A stretch of 64,000 nt of DNA from Candidatus Tectimicrobiota bacterium (lineage in GTDB: Bacteria; Tectomicrobia; Entotheonellia; Entotheonellales; Entotheonellaceae): positions 108,553-172,552 of the forward strand of contig BPKO01000008.1 in the NCBI GenBank assembly GCA_026005175.1. The letters are read 5' to 3'. Below, one piece after another: positions 58,310-64,000 of this stretch. How positions within the stretch are numbered: the stretch's first letter is position 1; each line of letters begins with the position of its first letter. The position numbers and the translations under genes are program-made. The notes beneath the pieces were generated by a model that saw nothing but the letters and a program-made list of their open reading frames with translations, was not told where the DNA came from and did not search any database.

Positions 58310-59313
58310 GGTGAACGTCCCTGCTGCAGCTTTTCGAAGACGAGCAGCGCTTCCCACAGCAGCCCTTGCGCGTCGGGCTCAGAACTGCCGGGCTGGCGGT
58401 ACTTGAGGCCGTCACACTGCTGGAGGAGATCGATGAGCTTCTGGCATGCCGGGGTGGCAGGCAGTCGGGCCGCCAGCTCGGAGGGGGTCAGGGCAAAGGC
58501 CGGGACGCCGTACGCTGCCTGGAGAAATTCGCGCAGCAGGTCCCCCAGGCGGGTGCTCAGCGGCAGCGGGGAAACCGGCGGGGGCCGCAGCGCAGCAACT
58601 TCCTGCTGGAGCCGCTGCAGCGTTTTCTCAAGGGGCGTCGGCTCCTGGTACTCTGCCTGCTGCCGCCGGCGCCGCCACCAGCGCCAGCCCAGCTGTCCCC
58701 CCGCGGTGCCCAGCAGCGCCACCCCCAGGGCCAGGCCTCCCCACCCCAGGCCCGCCCGCCTTGCCGGCAGCGGCCCTTTAATATCCATGGGAGGCGTGGG
58801 GCGATAGGGACCAAGGCGCGAAATATTGATGATCACGGGCTGGGTCAGCAGCCGTCGGTACCGGAGGCCCCCCGGAGCGGTATCGGCGCGGGCGTAGAGG
58901 ATCTCTAGGGGCGCAAACTCGACATCCAGCGGGGTGGCGCCAAAGTACTGCAGCGTGTAGTGGGCACGGTACACTTTGTGCCCGCCGCGGCGGTGGGTGG
59001 TCAGCGTGACCTCGCGCACTTCAAACAGGCCGTGCTTTTCGCCGCGGCGCGGCAAGTTGACCAAGTCGACCACCACCTCCGCCCGTGTTTCGAGCACCAG
59101 GGTGAGGGGAATGGGATCGCCGATGAAGTAGCCGTAGCGGCGAGGCAGTTCAAACCGCGACACCAGCGGGAAGGGGTGCTGCGCGCCCTCTGCCGCTGCG
59201 GCGGGAGAGTCCAGCGCAGGGGGAGGCGCAGGGGAAGTCGCCAGCAGGCGGGCGATGGCGAAACCGGCGGCCGCAGCCACCACGACAAGCCCAATAAGGA
59301 AGAACCGCTTCAT
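58306..59313 (-). CDS. BatD/MxaA-like membrane protein
   Basis: 335 residues. One N-terminal helix, a periplasmic beta-sandwich-like part (FELPRRYGYFIGDPIPLTLVLETRAEV, about 50-170), a second helix (about 192-218, GLGWGGLALGVALLGTAGGQLGW), then a cytosolic helical domain. This layout fits the BatD/DUF7939 or MxaA-type members of MoxR operons. The order within the operon (after DUF58, before BatA) is the usual place. ATGA overlap at both ends. Confidence 0.72.
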   Translation of the reverse strand: MKRFFLIGLVVVAAAAGFAIARLLATSPAPPPALDSPAAAAEGAQHPFPLVSRFELPRRYGYFIGDPIPLTLVLETRAEVVVDLVNLPRRGEKHGLFEVREVTLTTHRRGGHKVYRAHYTLQYFGATPLDVEFAPLEILYARADTAPGGLRYRRLLTQPVIINISRLGPYRPTPPMDIKGPLPARRAGLGWGGLALGVALLGTAGGQLGWRWWRRRRQQAEYQEPTPLEKTLQRLQQEVAALRPPPVSPLPLSTRLGDLLREFLQAAYGVPAFALTPSELAARLPATPACQKLIDLLQQCDGLKYRQPGSSEPDAQGLLWEALLVFEKLQQGRSP

Positions 59314-60187
59314 CCGCTTCCCCTCCGGCGTGGTGCCAGCAGCAGGCCCCGCAGCGCCTCGGCATAGTCGCACTGCGGCGTCAGGGCCGCAAAGGGAATC
59401 CCCAGATGCTGGCACAGGCGTTGGACGTCTGCCTGGTGGCCGGCCATGCGCCGCGCGAGCGGCGGCGGCGCGCGGCGCGAAAAGCGGTAGGTGGCCAGCC
59501 GTCCCGTTTCTAAGTCACGAACCACGAGGCGCGCCGCGGCGCGGGGCCACGTCACTTCCCGGGGATCGTAGAGGCCCAGGGCAAACACTTCGTGACGCTG
59601 CTGCAAGCGGGCCAAAGCCTGGTGCAGTCCCGGCAGATCGGCGTCGAGAAAATCCGACAGCAGAAAGAGCAGCGTGGGGCGGCGGAACCGCTCGCATACG
59701 TACTCGACGGCGACAGGAAAATCGGCCCTGGCGCGTGGCGTCCCGGAACTCAGAATCGCTTCGGGGATAAGGCGCAAGTACGGCCAGGCTTGCCGCGGCG
59801 GCAGCGCCTGAACGACGTGCGTCGTAAAGCCCACGAAGCCCACGCGGCCCTGCTGCACCAGGGCTGAGTAAGTCAGCGAGGCGCAGAGGGTCGCTGCCAG
59901 CCGCTTCTTGGTCATGGCGCCGCTGCCGAAGTCCATCGAGGCGCTGAGGTCCACCAGCAGCAAGACCATGGTTTCTTTTTCTTCGAAGTAGGTGTTGATA
60001 ATCAGCGTGCCGTCGCCCCGGCGCGCGGTCGCCCTCCAGTTGAGGTGGCGTGCCTCGTCGCCGCTTTGGTATTCCCGCAACTGGTCAAACGCCAGGCCGC
60101 TGCCGCGCAGGCGGCTGGCCTGGCGGCCCAGGCGCGGATGCTCGCTGCGTCGCGTGGCAATGAGGGGCAAGCGGACGAGGCGTGGTG

Positions 60188-60191
<4 letters not shown>
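59310..60191 (-). CDS. DUF58 family protein
   Basis: 293 residues. Core motif GLAFDQLREYQSGDEARHLNWRATARRG, then NTYFEEKETMVLLLVDLSASMDF, a VWA-like fold with a DLSASM site, in the standard DUF58 order. These proteins pair with MoxR ATPases. Overlaps MoxR at its start and the BatD-like gene at its stop by 4 bp each. Confidence 0.9.
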
Positions 60192-61165
<974 letters not shown>

Positions 61166-61581
61166 GACCGCCCTCTCTTCTGGTTAATTATGTGTCTAAC
61201 CCCTCTACCCCGCCGTCACACCCTCGCTACGTCTGATGCCGCCCTCGCGAAAAACGTTTCCTTGCAAAAATTATGCCATTACTCCCTCGTCCCGGTCGCG
61301 TGGCAACGCCCAAATTTCCGTTTTCGCCACTTATGTCTCACAAAAACCGCAAGATTCCGTCACCCCAGCCGCGCCCTTGTCTTTCTCCTTACGAACACTT
61401 TTGTATCGAAAAACACATTTTCGTCTGTCAACCGACAGCAGTAGTCAGTCGACGTCCTGTGAAGACGGGCAGCTCCGGAAGTGTCAGGACCCCGGCGGGG
61501 GAGAGGGATTTTTGACGGGGGCAGAGGCAGGAGGGCAAGCCTGCGGCCCTGGCGGCGGCCTGCCTCTGGGGCGAGGAAAAG
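61166..61581. other. AT-richer intergenic region without a recognised gene
   Basis: The 416 bp between the MoxR start and the mucR terminator are poorer in G+C than the rest, with A/T runs such as GCAAAAATTATG and AAAAACACATTTTCG. Only short, non-gene-like frames exist. It should contain the promoter of the MoxR operon, but no pair of hexamers stands out. MucR-type proteins bind AT-rich DNA, so it may be a target of the neighbouring regulator. Confidence 0.45.
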
Positions 61582-61610
61582 GGGCGCTGGGGACCATGCC
61601 CCCAGCGCCC
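61582..61610 (-). terminator. Rho-independent terminator of the mucR-like gene
   Basis: GGGCGCTGGGG and CCCCAGCGCCC form a perfect 11-bp stem with a 7-base loop; on the minus strand it is followed by CCTTTTCC. It is 27 bp downstream of the stop of the mucR-like gene. Confidence 0.65.
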
Positions 61611-61636
61611 AAGAAGTCAGGGGTGGCCGCAAGCGG

Positions 61637-62146
61637 CTATTTTTTCTTCCCCGTGCCCGCCTTGGCCGCGGCCGCTTCCTCGCTCTTTTGCGCTTGCGCC
61701 TTGAGATACGTCGGCGCTTTTTCCCACGGCCGGCTCTTTTGCACGATGCGCTTGCGCGTCGCCGTTGTCTCCTTGGCCGACAGCGGCTGGGTGCGCGGCA
61801 TGCCGTACTTGGCACGGTAGGAGCGCGGGTCAAGACCGTGCTCCTTCAAGTGGCGCACCGAGAGCTGCTTGAACTGGGCCCCGCACTCAAGGCACTCGAT
61901 GGTATGCTTCTTGATGCTCCGGCGCCAGTCAGGCACTTCCGCGGTCTTGCGCCCGTCTGCGGCCAAAGCGCCCGGCGCCGCGCCCGGAGCGCCAAAGGCC
62001 ACTCCTGCCTCTTCCTTGGCTTTGAGCTCCATGAGGCAGGCGTACACCTTTTGCAACTCCCGGTACATGTCCTCTGAGGACAACGTCCCGGCCTGTATCT
62101 GCGCCATCACCAGATCCTTGGCCATCTCCAAAATGGTCTGTGCCAT
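61637..62146 (-). CDS. MucR/Ros-type zinc-finger regulator
   Basis: 169 residues. N-terminal helix-rich part, then a Ros-type zinc finger with Cys85, Cys88, His99 and His103 (CLECGAQFKQLSVRHLKEH), followed by the conserved GLDPRSYRAKYGMP, and a Lys-rich C-terminus. MucR/Ros proteins are H-NS-like or specific regulators, mostly known from Alphaproteobacteria. Here it sits after malate synthase with its own promoter. Self-regulation is common for this family. Confidence 0.85.
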   Translation of the reverse strand: MAQTILEMAKDLVMAQIQAGTLSSEDMYRELQKVYACLMELKAKEEAGVAFGAPGAAPGALAADGRKTAEVPDWRRSIKKHTIECLECGAQFKQLSVRHLKEHGLDPRSYRAKYGMPRTQPLSAKETTATRKRIVQKSRPWEKAPTYLKAQAQKSEEAAAAKAGTGKKK

Positions 62147-62255
62147 TGTTTCCTGCTACCCTCCACTCGCTGTGGTCAACACCTTTCATCCCTGCTCGCT
62201 CTGAGCAGGCACCATGTTTCTTACACACGCCTCGTGCGGCATCCTGATGCCTCAG

Positions 62256-62284
62256 ACTATAATAGAACTCTCTCTGCAATGCAA
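62256..62284 (-). promoter_or_regulatory. Predicted promoter of the mucR-like gene
   Basis: On the minus strand TTGCAT (62279-62284) and TATAGT (62256-62261) are 17 bp apart, about 110 bp before the ATG. The leader also contains CCTGCTC/GAGCAGG, a 7-bp stem at 62191-62209. Confidence 0.5.
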
Positions 62285-62373
62285 GCTGTTTTAGCAGCGC
62301 AGCAAGGGAAGAACTGCTCTGAAGGGTCTTGGGGATTAAGGTCTGGTGCTGGGGAGCAACAGCGTGTCAAGGT

Positions 62374-62407
62374 GGGGAAGGGCGAGGACTTAGCCCCGCC
62401 CTTCCCC
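62374..62407 (-). terminator. 11-bp hairpin downstream of malate synthase
   Basis: GGGGAAGGGCG and CGCCCTTCCCC enclose a 12-base loop, about 46 bp after the malate synthase stop. No T-run follows on the minus strand, so termination is uncertain. The direct repeat CCGCGGCGGC lies just upstream. Confidence 0.45.
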
Positions 62408-62452
62408 GCGGCGGCTGGCCGGGCCTTTCCGCGGCGGCAGGAGCTGCTCGCG

Positions 62453-64000
62453 TTAGAAGGCGTCCTCGGCCGCGGCGATGGCTTCCAGCTCGGCGCGGGT
62501 ATAGGAGCCGAGACTGCGAAAGTCGAGCTCGGTATAGTTCTTGATCCAGCGCAAGGCAATCTTATAGGCCTTGCGATAGCGCGCTTCGGCCGCTGCGTAA
62601 GCCTGGCGGCTCTTGGCATCGCGTGTCGTGGCTGCCAGGCGCCGCAGGATGTCTTCGGTCTCTTCTTGCAGCAGGCGCTTGACCAGGGCAAAGTCGTGCA
62701 CTTGCGAGGGGTCTTCGCTGTCGCGGGCCCGGTGAAGGAGGCGCTGGGCGATTTGTGCTACCGACATGCGGCCGGTAGCCAGGTCTTCCATGAGGGCAGG
62801 GTGAATGCCCGGCTTGCCGGCCAGGCTGTCGATGCCTTTGGCGCCGCGGCCGTTGAGCCATCCTTCCAGGTACTCGACGAGCATGCGGGCGTTGCGCCGC
62901 GTGCCTTCGACGGTGATGGGCCCTTCGGGAATTTTAATTTCGATCGGGTAGCGCTCGGGGAGGGCCATCTCCGGGGTGGGCTTCCAGCCGGAGGCGCGCA
63001 GTTCCTTAAAAGGCGCCGCCGCCGTCTTCATATGAAAAATGTGGGCTACCCAGCCGCGCACAAAGCCCTGCGCCGCTTCCCACTCCTTGTCGGCGCGAAT
63101 GCCGGCCGCCGCCACCTCGTTGACGTGCGGATCGGGGCTGGGCAAGGGGGTGGCCATGCCACCAATGGGCACGGCGTCGTGCTTGAGGCAAATGGCCACC
63201 AGGCGCCGGAAGATGTTGGCCAGGAAGTCGGTGGTCTTGATGTCCACGCCGAAGCGGTCTGGCCATACCATGGTGGGATCGGTCATCACGTACTCGAAGA
63301 TGCTGGCTTTGAAGTCCCAGCGGGCGGCGTTGAGGCCAGCCGCGTAAGGCCCCAGGGCGTAGAGGGCCTCTTCCATCTGGTAGGCCAGGGGCAGGGCTTC
63401 GACCAGGAGGATGGCCTTGATGGTGGCGTGTCGCAAGTGCGGCATGCACTCGCGGCAGGCGTCGAAGAAGTCGCGCCAGAAGGCGGCCTCTTCTGCCGTC
63501 TCCAGCTTGGGCAGGTAAAAGTAAATGCCCTGCCCGCGTGCCGCCTGAGCACGTCCGGCGTAGTAAAGGGTAAGCGCCGTGCCCAGGGTGCTGGCCGGCA
63601 CCGGCGTGCCATCGACGGTCACGCCGGGTTCGTCGAGGTGCAGCCCGCGCTCGCGGTGCATGAAGAAAGGCAACTCACCTGGGGCGATACGGTACTCTTT
63701 TTTTCGCTCCGGGTCGTAGAAATACAGGGTGCGCTCGACGGCCCGCAGGCGGTTCCAGGTGGCGCGCACCGTATCGATGAGGCGATGCCCTGCCGAATCC
63801 TCGTCGTCGTCGAGGTCCCCCTCGGCCCGCTCGCCTTCCGGGCCTGGATTGAGGGCGTTGATGAACATCGAGGTGATCGAGGCCGGACCCGAAATCTCGA
63901 TCCCCGGTTTCCACAGCTCTTCCGGCATGGGCGGCACTTTCCAAGTGCCGGTGGTGATTTCCGAGGGCGGCAAGTACGTCGGCAGGATACCCTGCTCGTG
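62453..64000 (-). CDS. aceB: Malate synthase, N-terminus cut by window end
   Basis: At least 515 residues; the frame is still open at the window end. Malate synthase condenses glyoxylate and acetyl-CoA in the glyoxylate cycle. Visible motifs: YFYLPKLETAEEAAFWRDFF, the substrate region LNAARWDFKASIFEYVM, and PIGGMAT. The order fits malate synthase A, with the length near its usual 530. The C-terminal helical domain is present (LEGWLNGRGAKGIDS and MEDLATGRMSVAQIAQRLLHRA). No isocitrate lyase gene is visible in the window, and the gene upstream is unknown. Confidence 0.88.
   Translation of the reverse strand, partial: HEQGILPTYLPPSEITTGTWKVPPMPEELWKPGIEISGPASITSMFINALNPGPEGERAEGDLDDDEDSAGHRLIDTVRATWNRLRAVERTLYFYDPERKKEYRIAPGELPFFMHRERGLHLDEPGVTVDGTPVPASTLGTALTLYYAGRAQAARGQGIYFYLPKLETAEEAAFWRDFFDACRECMPHLRHATIKAILLVEALPLAYQMEEALYALGPYAAGLNAARWDFKASIFEYVMTDPTMVWPDRFGVDIKTTDFLANIFRRLVAICLKHDAVPIGGMATPLPSPDPHVNEVAAAGIRADKEWEAAQGFVRGWVAHIFHMKTAAAPFKELRASGWKPTPEMALPERYPIEIKIPEGPITVEGTRRNARMLVEYLEGWLNGRGAKGIDSLAGKPGIHPALMEDLATGRMSVAQIAQRLLHRARDSEDPSQVHDFALVKRLLQEETEDILRRLAATTRDAKSRQAYAAAEARYRKAYKIALRWIKNYTELDFRSLGSYTRAELEAIAAAEDAF

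Noticed and set aside
62458-62861. Alternative frames at the 3' end of malate synthase
   Set aside because: They repeat Arg/Pro/Ala-rich shadows; the malate synthase frame is continuous.

Overview
The window is 64 kb of GC-rich, densely coded bacterial DNA (roughly two thirds G+C by eye). No rRNA, tRNA, CRISPR array, prophage or insertion sequence was seen. The content is chromosomal housekeeping and catabolism: peptidoglycan recycling (Mpl), DUF3047, MoxR/Bat proteins, two LLM-class flavin oxidoreductases, MaoC hydratases, a MucR-like zinc finger and a NifA-like sigma-54 activator. Mpl and DUF3047 point to a Gram-negative cell. The mixture resembles deep-branching relatives of the Proteobacteria (Tectomicrobia, Rokubacteria or Binatota type), but no marker gene here settles the lineage.

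Region by region. 0-12 kb: a truncated beta-lactamase-like gene and mpl, DUF3047, an orphan HlyD adaptor, an alkyltransferase-like protein, a PmbA-type protein, TrmJ, a GAF/sigma-54 activator, HAD, ketopantoate-reductase-like and thioesterase genes, and a GreA-type factor. 12-15 kb: glycine decarboxylase with both subunits fused in one chain. 15.1-21.5 kb: five genes with overlapping starts and stops (membrane protein, GT2, an unrecognised protein, a flippase-like protein, GT4), read as a surface glycan or glycolipid operon. 21.6-31.7 kb: acyl-CoA dehydrogenase, PyrE-type PRTase, MutM with an altered zinc finger, a tiny His-less histidine-kinase-like protein, then a redox cluster whose centre is a DsbA-fold gene with an in-frame UGA (probable selenoprotein), followed by MaoC, DRG-type GTPase, Smr and nuclease genes.

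31.8-46.3 kb: sulfatase, metal-dependent hydrolase, LLM oxidoreductase, MsrA, MFS transporter, an argininosuccinate-lyase-like enzyme, SDR, a PaaA-like ferritin-fold protein, a Clp1/Grc3-like polynucleotide kinase, and a five-gene minus-strand set (D-2-hydroxyacid dehydrogenase, leucine dehydrogenase, SDR, Gfo/Idh, LLM). 46.3-53.2 kb: a minus-strand run with three beta-propeller-type proteins (LVIVD, SBP56/methanethiol oxidase, BNR), BenE, a 2-haloacid dehalogenase and an MBL hydrolase; three of these genes carry frameshifts (four breaks in about 4 kb). 53.4-55.8 kb: a ThDP enzyme with aspartate dehydrogenase. 55.8-61.2 kb: a complete MoxR-DUF58-Bat operon. 61.6-64 kb: a MucR-like regulator and malate synthase, cut by the window end.

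The strongest new observation is the DsbA-like gene at 26081-26743. Translation from a strong ribosome binding site meets UGA at codon 14, in the second position of a CxxC motif (CxxU), and an 8-bp stem with a GGA loop lies 13 nt past the UGA, with the loop beginning at base +21, where a bacterial SECIS should be. A conventional gene caller would lose the first 26 residues, including the active site.
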